Source of the DNA: JAFGWO01 sp965603295
Lineage (GTDB): Bacteria > BMS3Abin14
Direction of reading: 5' to 3'
Assembly: GCA_965603295.1 (NCBI GenBank)
Contig: CBFDCL010000010.1
Coordinates: 1 to 38,561 of the forward strand
Length of the DNA stretch: 38,561 bases
This document shows positions 31,658 to 38,561 of this stretch, piece after piece; positions within the stretch are counted from its first letter, which is position 1; every line of letters starts with the position of its first letter. The notes below the pieces were generated by a model, which worked only from the letters and a program-made list of their open reading frames with translations, was not told the origin of the DNA and made no database searches. A program made the translations under genes and the position numbers.

Positions 31658-32998
31658 ATGAAAAACCTGCGCTATACGCTGGATGAAAAGCCACCGCCCG
31701 TCCGAAATTTTCTTTACGCGGTCCAATGGGTCCTCATTGTCCTTCCCCTGGTGACCATTACGTCCAACCTGATGGCGGGGTTCCTGGGAATGGAAGCTGC
31801 GGCTTCCACGGCCCTTTTCCAGAGGTTTTTGATGGTCACCGGTGCTGTCACGGTAATCCAGTGCCTGTTCGGGCACCGTTATCCCCTCCTGGATGGACCC
31901 TCTGCCGCCCTGCTTCTTTCCGTGGCTGTCCTCGGGGGTCAGGGGCCAGGAGTCGTCGCGGGAGGGATGATCACCGGAGCAGGGGCCCTGGCCATTTTGG
32001 GAGGGGCCAGGTTGGTGGAAAAGCTCGATCCCCTGTTTACCGATCGGGTGGTGGGGGTCGTTCTCCTGCTCATATCCACCACGTTTCTTCCTTTTCTCTA
32101 TCCCATGATCATCGGGGTTACCCCTGTGCGGCCCTTCGGGGATCCGGTGGTACTCCTTCTTACGGTAATTATTATGGTTGGTATCATATTGATATCACAC
32201 TGGGGAAAGGGGCTGGTCGGGAACCTTTCCATTTTTATCGGCATCGCCGCCGGTTACGCTGGCATGGCCGGGATCGGGAGGGTCGAACTACCTCCCCTTG
32301 TAAGTCTTTCCTGGGTTGCTCTCCCGCAGCCCATTCTCGTCGACGGTATGCGTTTTACCCTGCCCGCCACCCTGTCTTTTTTCCTGGCCTACCTGGCTGT
32401 TCTTATCAACGGTCTGGGGAGCTACTACTCCGTTGCCGAGGTGGTCGGAAAAGAGGGTCTCCAGAGAAGGATCGAGAGCGGAATCGCTTTGACGGGGATG
32501 GGAGGAATGGCGGCAGCCGCTTTGGGTGTTGTAGGAACGGTAAGCTACAGCCTCAGCCCGGGGGTTATCCTTGTTACAAGGGTGGGGAGCAGATTCCCGG
32601 TGATCCTTTGTGGATTTCTTCTTGTTGCCCTCGGGTTTTTCCAGAAAATGGCAGCCGTGCTGGCATCGGTCCCAGGGGCTGTGGTCGGGGCCGCGCTCCT
32701 CGTCACCCTGGCGGCCCAGATGGGAGTGGGTATGTCGGTTATTGTTCACGGGGGAAAGACCCTGGAGATAAGGGATTATTTTGTGGTGGGAATGCCCCTG
32801 CTCATGGGTACGGGGGCCTCCATGATCCCGAGGGAGTTCCTTCACGTCTTCGGACCTTCCACGGGAGCCCTCATCGGGAACGGCCTCATCGTCGGTATCG
32901 TGGCGGTGCTGATGCTGGAACATGTCATCCTGCGAACTCCAAATTCCAAATTTCAAATTTCAGATTCCAAAAATAAACAAAATGATCGACAGGCCTAA
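31658..32998 (+). CDS. NCS2 family nucleobase permease (uracil/xanthine type)
   Basis: A 446-residue membrane protein of the nucleobase-ascorbate (NCS2) family with about 14 helices, probably importing a purine or pyrimidine with protons. The UraA-like parts are FLYAVQWVLIVLPLV at the N-terminus, FGHRYPLLDGPSAALL, and the signature region YSLSPGVILVTRVGSR, which differs from the common QNPGxxxxTR by Leu-Ser in place of Gln-Asn. Substrate is therefore uncertain. The ATG at 31658 begins the conserved part; a TTG at 31586 is possible. The last ~20 residues (NSKFQISDSKNKQ) are encoded by an ATTCCAA heptad array rather than family sequence. Confidence 0.88.
   Translation: MKNLRYTLDEKPPPVRNFLYAVQWVLIVLPLVTITSNLMAGFLGMEAAASTALFQRFLMVTGAVTVIQCLFGHRYPLLDGPSAALLLSVAVLGGQGPGVVAGGMITGAGALAILGGARLVEKLDPLFTDRVVGVVLLLISTTFLPFLYPMIIGVTPVRPFGDPVVLLLTVIIMVGIILISHWGKGLVGNLSIFIGIAAGYAGMAGIGRVELPPLVSLSWVALPQPILVDGMRFTLPATLSFFLAYLAVLINGLGSYYSVAEVVGKEGLQRRIESGIALTGMGGMAAAALGVVGTVSYSLSPGVILVTRVGSRFPVILCGFLLVALGFFQKMAAVLASVPGAVVGAALLVTLAAQMGVGMSVIVHGGKTLEIRDYFVVGMPLLMGTGASMIPREFLHVFGPSTGALIGNGLIVGIVAVLMLEHVILRTPNSKFQISDSKNKQNDRQA
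32936..32970. repeat. ATTCCAA-type heptad array inside the permease gene
   Basis: ACTCCAA, ATTCCAA, ATTTCAA, ATTTCAG and ATTCCAA are in phase and belong to the same family as 27662-27696. They are translated as the permease's polar tail. Confidence 0.92.
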
Positions 32999-33067
32999 AT
33001 CCCTGATTGAGATGAATTAAAATCGGTGATTGTTATGTTCCAAAATTCACCGAGTTTCATAAAATAG

Positions 33068-33116
33068 TCTGAGATCTGAGATCTGAGATCTGAGATCTGA
33101 GATCTGAGATCTGAGA
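33068..33116. repeat. seven exact TCTGAGA copies before the alcohol dehydrogenase
   Basis: TCTGAGA is repeated without change at 33068, 33075, 33082, 33089, 33096, 33103 and 33110, ending 8 bases before the start ATG. The last unit contributes GAGAGG, the only candidate ribosome site. Each junction makes a BglII-like AGATCT palindrome. Confidence 0.97.
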
Positions 33117-33124
33117 GGTGCCCC

Positions 33125-34126
33125 ATGCGAGCCATGGTCCTGGAAAAACCAGCCGACGTTTTAACAAACCCCCTTCGAGAGGTCGAGATTCCCGAGCCGG
33201 TCCCCAGGTCGGGGGAGATCCTCATCCGCGTCCGGGCATGCGGGGTCTGCCGCACGGATCTACACACCGTGGAGGGAGAATTAGAGCCGAGGAAACAGCC
33301 GGTTATCCCCGGTCATCAGGTGGTGGGAGAGGTGATCTCCTCTGGACCTGACTGCAGCCTGTTTAAACTTGGCGACCGGGTCGGGTCGGCCTGGCTCCAC
33401 TGGACCTGCGGAACCTGCCGGTACTGTTCTTCCGGTAAGGAAAACCTGTGCGAGGCGGCCCTTTTTACCGGGTACCACGTTGACGGGGGGTATGCGGAGG
33501 CGGCCGTTGTGCCGGAGAAATTTGCTTACCGGATCCCGGATGGTTTTCCGGACCTGCAGGCGGCTCCCCTCCTTTGCGCGGGGATCATCGGGTACAGGGC
33601 GCTTAAGCGTAGTAACATAAGGCCCGGCCAGCGCCTCGGCCTTTACGGGTTCGGGGCCTCGGCCCACGTGACGATCCAGGTGGCTCAGCACTGGGGATGC
33701 GAGGTCTACGTCGTGTCAAGGGCCTCTTCCCACCGCTCCCTGGCCGGGGAACTCGGGGCTGTCTGGACGGGGGGATCGGACGAACGTCCTCCGGTAAAAC
33801 TGGATTCCTCCATAATCTTCGCCCCTGCCGGGGAGATCGTTCCCCCTGCCCTCGAAGCCTTGGAAAAAGGGGGGACACTTGTTAACGCGGGGATCTACAT
33901 GTCCCCTGTTCCACCCCTCGATTATGAGAAACACCTCTTTTACGAGAAAAACTTACGAAGTGTCACCGCAAATACTAGAGAAGACGGACGGGAACTCATG
34001 GAGCTTGCCCCCAAAATCCCAATCCAAACCACGGTAAAGCCTTATCCTTTTTTCAATGCCAATAAGGCGCTTAACGATCTCAAGGCGGACCGGATGAACG
34101 GGTCGGGGGTACTTGTCATGGACTGA
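33125..34126 (+). CDS. zinc-dependent alcohol dehydrogenase family protein
   Basis: A 333-residue medium-chain dehydrogenase. Catalytic zinc ligands are expected at the Cys of ACGVCRTDLH and the His of PGHQVVGEV; the structural zinc site is CGTCRYCSSGKENLC. The cofactor fold is GLYGFGASAHVTIQVAQHWG near residue 180, whose GxGxxA form is a variant of the usual GxGxxG. Sequence style (GYHVDGGYAEAAVV) suits the group acting on various alcohols and aldehydes; the substrate is unknown. The ATG follows seven TCTGAGA repeats. Confidence 0.9.
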   Translation: MRAMVLEKPADVLTNPLREVEIPEPVPRSGEILIRVRACGVCRTDLHTVEGELEPRKQPVIPGHQVVGEVISSGPDCSLFKLGDRVGSAWLHWTCGTCRYCSSGKENLCEAALFTGYHVDGGYAEAAVVPEKFAYRIPDGFPDLQAAPLLCAGIIGYRALKRSNIRPGQRLGLYGFGASAHVTIQVAQHWGCEVYVVSRASSHRSLAGELGAVWTGGSDERPPVKLDSSIIFAPAGEIVPPALEALEKGGTLVNAGIYMSPVPPLDYEKHLFYEKNLRSVTANTREDGRELMELAPKIPIQTTVKPYPFFNANKALNDLKADRMNGSGVLVMD

Positions 34127-34286
34127 AATCCTTGGGGTAAAAGCCCAATGTCCAAAGGCCAAAGCCCAAAGAGAGAAACCGGTGTTTATGACTGGGTGGC
34201 GGTTCGATCTTCGAAAATGAACCGGATAAGATTTTTCCAGGACCAAGACTACGGCTAGGTCCTGGGCTGGGGGGTCCGGTAGATTG

Positions 34287-35471
34287 CTATTGTTTTGATA
34301 GCATCCTTGCAGAAACCAGGGACAGAACGCTGCCAGCTAGCAGGAACGCAGCCATGAGAACGAAACTCGTGCGGTAGTCCCCGGTCATGTCACGCACTTT
34401 CCCCACGAAGGGGATCCCGACGAATACACCCACGTTAAAAATTGTGTTCATTATCCCGTATCCGGTTCCCAGCCTCTCGGGAGAAACCACCTGCCCGGCA
34501 ATGGTGAAAACGGAAGGGGCAACCAGGGAGATGCCGACCCCGAGAAACACTGACCACAGCACCGGATGGCCGCCGGCGGAAAAATACAAGAGCCATACGG
34601 CCAGGGCGGATACAGCACATCCGATAAAAGCGAGGGACCACTCCTGGCCGAACCGATGGATGATCAGGCCAGCGACGGGGGCAAAGAGTATGGAAAGGAT
34701 CATGGGCAGGCTTCCAAGGAACCTCGCTGTGGGAAAGGTGATTCCACATGCAGTCAGGTGATCTATGGAAAAGGTAAAATAGGCAAGCAGGCCGATGTTA
34801 AATAAGGTCCAGACCACTGCCACTAACCAGATACCGATGCCGAGATTTCCGATTGTCCAGGCTGCGTCCCTGGAAGGTTTCTCCCTGTACTCCGGATCAA
34901 AATAGAATAGAGAAAAAGCTCCGAAGGCCGCGAGGGAAAACCAGCCGGTGGCCATGATCGGCATCACGAGGCCGAAGCGTCCGCTTAAGAAACCCAGTCC
35001 GTTGAAGGCGAGGATGGAGCCGACAGGGACAGCCGTGTTGAAGATTCCCATGGCAAGACCGAGTTGGTGCGGTGGAAAAGTTCTCGTGATTATCTGGGGC
35101 GCGACGACGATGAATATCCCCGCCCCGATCCCCGAACAGGCCCTTCCGAAATAAAGGAATGCGGGTAGAAGCGGGCTCATGAGAAGGGTGCCGATCCCCA
35201 TGAGGAGAAGGGAAACGATCCCGACACGCCGGGGACCGATGGCGTCGGAGAACCATCCGCCAGGGAGGGCCAGAAAGATGCCGGGGAGGGCAAAAAGTCC
35301 CATAAGAGTGCCGGACCTGCCATAGGTAAGGCCGGTGTCGGAAACCAGGCGGGAAAGGATAGGTGGGATCATCTGCATGGTGACCCCGAAAGCCACCACA
35401 CAGAAGTGGATGAGGATAAGAGTTCGCCAGCGTGATAGGGTGGCAGCTGATTCGGCGGTCGTTTTTTGCAT
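34287..35471 (-). CDS. MFS transporter (CynX/NimT-like)
   Basis: A 394-residue, twelve-helix major facilitator superfamily protein. The loop 2-3 motif is GGWFSDAIGPRRVGI near residue 71, with the matching half near 285 (APVAGLIIHRFGQEW). FGRACSGIGAGIFIVVAPQIITRTFPPHQLGLAMGIFNTAVPVGS is the helix 4-5 segment. This style is near the CynX/NimT and nitrate-type antiporters, but the substrate cannot be fixed. It is monocistronic between convergent and divergent neighbours; the 5' side carries GTTTGA-type heptads and no clear promoter. Confidence 0.88.
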   Translation of the reverse strand: MQKTTAESAATLSRWRTLILIHFCVVAFGVTMQMIPPILSRLVSDTGLTYGRSGTLMGLFALPGIFLALPGGWFSDAIGPRRVGIVSLLLMGIGTLLMSPLLPAFLYFGRACSGIGAGIFIVVAPQIITRTFPPHQLGLAMGIFNTAVPVGSILAFNGLGFLSGRFGLVMPIMATGWFSLAAFGAFSLFYFDPEYREKPSRDAAWTIGNLGIGIWLVAVVWTLFNIGLLAYFTFSIDHLTACGITFPTARFLGSLPMILSILFAPVAGLIIHRFGQEWSLAFIGCAVSALAVWLLYFSAGGHPVLWSVFLGVGISLVAPSVFTIAGQVVSPERLGTGYGIMNTIFNVGVFVGIPFVGKVRDMTGDYRTSFVLMAAFLLAGSVLSLVSARMLSKQ

Positions 35472-35638
35472 GGGGATACTCTAGCGGCTGCGGTAAGAAA
35501 AAAATAGTTTGAAAGTTTGAGAGCGGATAGTTGAGTTTGAGGTTTGAGGTTGCAGCCTTCTCAGGCCAAAGGATCATATTCCATCCCCTTGTGGTATATG
35601 CATCAGGATTTGAAATTTGAGTTCTAAGATCATTTTCC

Positions 35639-35687
35639 AATCACGAATCACCAATCACCGATTGCAACTTTCAAACTCTCAAACTTC
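35639..35687. repeat. AATCACC heptad array upstream of the ASKHA ferredoxin
   Basis: Seven in-phase units: AATCACG, AATCACC, AATCACC, GATTGCA, ACTTTCA, AACTCTC, AAACTTC. Looser GTTTGA units are at 35505-35550. Confidence 0.85.
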
Positions 35688-35721
35688 ATTCCCACCCCTC
35701 TTTTGTTGTACACTTGGCAGC

Positions 35722-37332
35722 ATGTCAGTGAATCGGGATAAAGGGTCTCCTACTGCGTCTGTTTCCATTGAAGACCTCGGCCACTTCACCGTCAGGACCG
35801 GCCTGAACCTCAGGGAGGCACTGCGCCGGGAAGGGTTGTACCTCGACGGGACGTGCGCCGACCAGGGGGTATGCGGCCGGTGTGTGGTGAGGGTTATTGA
35901 GGGCGGCATCGAAGTGCCGTCCACCGATGAAGCCAGGATTCTGGGAGACGAACGGGCGACAAGGGGGGAGCGGCTGGCGTGCCGGGTCACGGTAACCGGA
36001 AACCTGAAACTTTCGGTGGAACCCGAAAGGATACTGGAAATCGAAAAAACCGGGCGGTGGAAAGAGACCTGGGACTCGCCCCTTTGGAATCCGAATTCCT
36101 ACCCCATGACAGGAACAGGGTACGGGGTGGCTCTTGACCTGGGGACCTCATCCTTCGCCGCAGCCCTGTACGACCTGGAAAAAGGCCGGCCCCTTGACAT
36201 CCGATCGGGGGTGAACCCCCAGATGCCATGGGGGGATGAGGTTATTTCCCGTCTTGGCGCTGCCCGGGAGGACCCTGAGACTGCAGCCAGGCTGCGGGAT
36301 GTTGTGTGGGAAAAAGTGCGCCAGATGATCCGCTCCCTGTGTCTGAGAAATGGCGTGTCGCCAGGCAAAGTCTCCAGTGTCGCCGTCGTTGCAAACAGCG
36401 CCATCCACCATCTTGCCCTTGGCCTCCCGGTGGCATCCCTCCTGGTTCCTCCTTATGTTCCCTTCGAACCCGAAGCCAGGGATTTGCGGGCAGACTGCGA
36501 CCCTGTGGGGCTGGATGTGGCCAGGGATGCCAGGGTTTATTTCCCGCCTCTCGTAGGAGGGTATGCGGGTAGTGATGCGCTGGTTTCCCTTCTGGCGACA
36601 GCCAGGATTGGGATCTCCAGGGGGGTGGTTCTGGACGTGGGTACCAACACGGAAATCGCTCTGTGGGATAAAGATCGATACATGGTGGCTACCGCCCCTT
36701 CTGGCCCGGCCTTCGAAGGAGGGCGAATCAGGAACGGGATGCGGGCGGAAGAAGGGGCCATATGGAAAGTGGCCCTGAGGGATGAGGCCGTTGACATCGA
36801 AGTGATCGGCGGGGGACCTCCGAAAGGGATCTGCGGGACAGGGATCGTGGATGCCCTCGCACAGCTACTGGGAAAAGGGGTTCTGGAACCATCCGGCCTC
36901 CTGAAAAAGGGTATTCATCCCGGTGTGAAGGAAAGGGGGCTTGTCCTGAGCGAAGATCCGGAGGTCATCCTCCGGCCGGAAGATGTCGCCGTGGTCCAGG
37001 AAGCAAAGGCCGCTGTGGCGGCCACCTTTAAAGTTTTATTGAGCCGGATGAACATGGGTGCGGGTGAGCTGGGACAGGTTTACCTTGCGGGAGCGTTTGG
37101 AAGCCGTTTGAACGTGGACAGCGCGATGGCCATCGGCCTCCTGCCTCCCCTGAAGAAGGAGAGGTTTGTGTCTGCCGGGAACATGGCCCTTATCGGGGGG
37201 TCTTACATCCTGCTGTCGGAAGAGGCCCGTCAGGCCGGCGTGGACCTGGCCGGGAAGATCACCCACCTCAGCATGGCGGAGGATGAGCGGTTCGAGGAGC
37301 TCTTCCTGGAAAACCTGTACTTTCCAGAATAA
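35722..37332 (+). CDS. corrinoid-protein reductive activator: [2Fe-2S] ferredoxin plus ASKHA (DUF4445) domain
   Basis: A 536-residue protein of the RACE/RamA-like family, which uses ATP to reduce Co(II) corrinoid proteins back to active Co(I). The N-terminal ~90 residues form a plant-type [2Fe-2S] domain with Cys45, Cys51, Cys54 and Cys87. The DUF4445 ASKHA domain shows VALDLGTSSFAAALYDL near 137, VVLDVGTNTEIALWD near 304, and GICGTGIVDALAQLL and YLAGAFGSRLNVDSAMAIGLLP further on, the phosphate and adenosine motifs. No corrinoid protein or methyltransferase is in the window. Start at 35722 begins the conserved part but has no good ribosome site. Confidence 0.9.
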   Translation: MSVNRDKGSPTASVSIEDLGHFTVRTGLNLREALRREGLYLDGTCADQGVCGRCVVRVIEGGIEVPSTDEARILGDERATRGERLACRVTVTGNLKLSVEPERILEIEKTGRWKETWDSPLWNPNSYPMTGTGYGVALDLGTSSFAAALYDLEKGRPLDIRSGVNPQMPWGDEVISRLGAAREDPETAARLRDVVWEKVRQMIRSLCLRNGVSPGKVSSVAVVANSAIHHLALGLPVASLLVPPYVPFEPEARDLRADCDPVGLDVARDARVYFPPLVGGYAGSDALVSLLATARIGISRGVVLDVGTNTEIALWDKDRYMVATAPSGPAFEGGRIRNGMRAEEGAIWKVALRDEAVDIEVIGGGPPKGICGTGIVDALAQLLGKGVLEPSGLLKKGIHPGVKERGLVLSEDPEVILRPEDVAVVQEAKAAVAATFKVLLSRMNMGAGELGQVYLAGAFGSRLNVDSAMAIGLLPPLKKERFVSAGNMALIGGSYILLSEEARQAGVDLAGKITHLSMAEDERFEELFLENLYFPE

Positions 37333-37400
37333 CTTAAAAAGCGAGTACAATTTAAGGATTGACTACAATTGATATCAAAAAGATATCTAATACAATATTC

Positions 37401-37435
37401 TCTTGGATCTTGGATCTTGGATCTTGGATCTTGGG
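37401..37435. repeat. TCTTGGA tandem heptad array
   Basis: Four exact TCTTGGA copies from 37401, then TCTTGGG at 37429. The spacer continues with GTGAAAT/TTAAAAT-like units up to the acyltransferase gene. Confidence 0.95.
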
Positions 37436-37473
37436 TCTGATTTGAAATGTGAAATTTAAAATTGAGTTTAACC

Positions 37474-38280
37474 ATGGAACACCTGACTGAAAATAATGAG
37501 TACCAGACTCCGGCAGGGACACCGGCCATGATCAGCCGGCTCTGCCCCAGCCTGGCTTTCCACTTCCGAATGCTGGACATCTATCGCCAGGGATGGTGGT
37601 GGGCTGTCAGGGGGGTCTATGACGGGGAAAAGTGGGTTCACGGAAGCCTTCGAGTAATCAGGGCCCTCGAGTCAGTAGGTGTGCGGTTCGACATCGAGAA
37701 CCTGGGGCTTCCGGACCGACTGGGAGGCCCGGTGATTTTCATTGCCAACCACATGAGCACCCTCGAGACCTTTGTCCTGCCGGGCCTCATTCACCCGGGG
37801 AAAAAAATCGTCTTCATCGTCAAGGAAAGCCTGCTGACGTTTCCCTTCTTCGGCAGGGTGATGAGCGCGAGAAACCCTATCGCAGTGGGCCGGAAGAACC
37901 CCAGGGAGGATCTTCGCCTGGTTCTGGAAGAGGGCGCCGTTCGGTTGTCGGCAGGGAGGTCCATCGTGGTATTCCCCCAGACCACCCGAAGCAGCACCTT
38001 TATCCCCGAACAGTTCAACAGTATAGGGATCAAGCTGGCAAAACGCGCGGATGTCCCCGTGGTCCCGGTAGCCCTGAAAACCGACGCCTGGGGTCCCGGC
38101 AGGCTCCTTAAAGATTTCGGTCCCATTCGCCCGGAAAGGAAGGTGCGGATCGCCTTCGGTGAGCCGATCAGAATTGAGGACGGCGGACGGGAGCAACACG
38201 AGCAGGTCATCCGATTTATTCAGTCGAAGTTGGAAGAATGGGAGAAAGAAAGTTCACAGTTTGAAAGTTTGAGAGTTTGA
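37474..38280 (+). CDS. PlsC-like lysophospholipid acyltransferase, variant motifs
   Basis: A 268-residue member of the 1-acylglycerol-3-phosphate acyltransferase superfamily. Block I is NHMSTLE, with Glu for the usual catalytic Asp of HX4D; block III is VFPQTTRSS where FPEGTRS is typical. The rest (KESLLTFPFFGRVMSARNPIAVGR, FNSIGIKLAKRADVPVVPVALKTDAW) is well kept, so I think this is a coherent subfamily rather than a dead enzyme. It would acylate a lysolipid at the inner membrane. An ATG at 37474 is chosen over TTG at 37462; neither has a good ribosome site. The last ~10 residues are encoded by an AGTTTGA array. Confidence 0.85.
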   Translation: MEHLTENNEYQTPAGTPAMISRLCPSLAFHFRMLDIYRQGWWWAVRGVYDGEKWVHGSLRVIRALESVGVRFDIENLGLPDRLGGPVIFIANHMSTLETFVLPGLIHPGKKIVFIVKESLLTFPFFGRVMSARNPIAVGRKNPREDLRLVLEEGAVRLSAGRSIVVFPQTTRSSTFIPEQFNSIGIKLAKRADVPVVPVALKTDAWGPGRLLKDFGPIRPERKVRIAFGEPIRIEDGGREQHEQVIRFIQSKLEEWEKESSQFESLRV

Positions 38281-38440
38281 GGTTTGAAGTTGCGGGCTCT
38301 TCAAACTGAAGACCTCAATAAAAAAGAAAGAGGCAAAAGGTTCTGCGTTTTTTAGAATTACTACTTAGCAATCGTCATCTATGGACTCAGATTATTGCTT
38401 GTAGGCTTCAAACTTTCAAACTTTCAAACTCTCAAACTTA
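38251..38440. repeat. AGTTTGA and TTTCAAA arrays after the acyltransferase
   Basis: AGTTTGA at 38258, 38266 and 38274 (8-base steps), then GGTTTGA at 38281. CTTTCAAA units with the same 8-base step are at about 38407-38440. This is the opposite sense of the first family, so the two could pair. No gene is seen between them. Confidence 0.7.
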
Positions 38441-38470
38441 TGTCGTTAATTCTCAATCCACAAGTGACCC

Positions 38471-38560
38471 CTAAAACTCCTCCCTCTGCCCGAAACCGTA
38501 CAAAACAGACCACCTCCGAAGGAACGGCTCGTCCACTGGGCTGAAGTTCAGCACACGGGT
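38471..38560 (-). CDS. possible 3' end of an unknown protein (partial)
   Basis: On the minus strand a frame open from the window edge gives 29 residues, RVLNFSPVDEPFLRRWSVLYGF included, ending at a TAG (38473-38471). The aromatic-rich composition looks protein-like, but no family can be named and the frame may be open by chance. Confidence 0.3.
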   Translation of the reverse strand, partial: TRVLNFSPVDEPFLRRWSVLYGFGQREEF

Positions 38561-38561
38561 C

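Noticed and set aside
31726..32976. 416-residue reading frame in another frame of the permease gene
   Set aside because: The Gly/Pro/Arg-rich translation is that of an off-frame read of GC-rich membrane-protein sequence; the NCS2 frame is convincing.
401..38440. Heptad arrays as CRISPR arrays
   Set aside because: There are no unique spacers of 25-40 bases between conserved repeats, and no cas genes; the unit is only 7-8 bases.
1..38561. tRNA, rRNA, riboswitch, insertion sequence or prophage genes
   Set aside because: None was seen on either strand; short structured RNAs could still have been missed without a covariance search.

Overview
The window looks like chromosomal DNA from an anaerobic or microaerophilic, deltaproteobacterium-like (Desulfobacterota-type) organism. 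The assignment rests on gene content: desulfoferrodoxin, rubrerythrin, two ferritin-like proteins, a ferredoxin gene behind an HcpR-type palindrome, a corrinoid-activating ASKHA ferredoxin and a Tat-exported four-cluster Fe-S protein with a membrane cytochrome b. This is inference; no rRNA or ribosomal protein gene is present to fix the taxonomy. Genes are GC-rich, while most spacers are AT-rich and repetitive. I saw no tRNA, rRNA, CRISPR array, transposase or phage gene.

Layout. 1-4000: end of an unknown gene, a small cytochrome b5-like protein, then on the minus strand a TauE/SafE exporter, glucose-6-phosphate isomerase and ribose-5-phosphate isomerase B. 4213-9563: an arsenosugar-type set (radical SAM ArsS-like, TVP38/TMEM64 membrane protein, FAD disulfide oxidoreductase, and a fused TIGR04282-TIGR04283 glycosyltransferase), interrupted by a minus-strand S23/IVP-like four-helix-bundle gene lying within a 26-bp perfect inverted repeat. 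9802-11833: promoter, DUF47/PhoU-like regulator and PiT phosphate transporter. 12110-15432: DUF445, a small membrane protein, an SDR oxidoreductase coupled to TspO. 15609-18963: an N-terminally truncated ArsF-like protein, a membrane metallophosphoesterase, and an M48 metalloprotease. 18960-23068: a secreted protein of unknown role, MarC, RsgA, a frameshifted psiE and a TIGR02757 protein. 23125-26898: oxidative-stress island (rubrerythrin, desulfoferrodoxin, HcpR-box ferredoxin, two ferritin-like proteins). 27145-31196: FxsA, a family 2 glycosyltransferase, and an Fe-S/cytochrome b operon with a strong sigma70-type promoter but no catalytic subunit. 31658-38280: NCS2 permease, zinc alcohol dehydrogenase, MFS transporter, corrinoid activator and a PlsC-like acyltransferase.

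The most unusual property is in the spacers. Almost every intergenic region contains degenerate tandem arrays with a 7-bp period, such as TTTCAAC, TCTGAGA, TCTTGGA, TCTGAAC, GTTAAAC, CGTCCAA, AATCACC and CCAGGAT types. Several different families may follow one another in one spacer. Arrays also run into coding sequence: they encode the linker of the fused glycosyltransferase and the C-termini of the permease, isomerase, four-helix protein and acyltransferase. One pair forms the inverted repeat around the four-helix gene. This resembles the heptanucleotide STRR repeats known from filamentous cyanobacteria, but the motifs here are many and different.

Limits: product names come from recognising motifs and family character by eye; no database or structure search was run. 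Start codons were chosen mainly from visible Shine-Dalgarno sequences.
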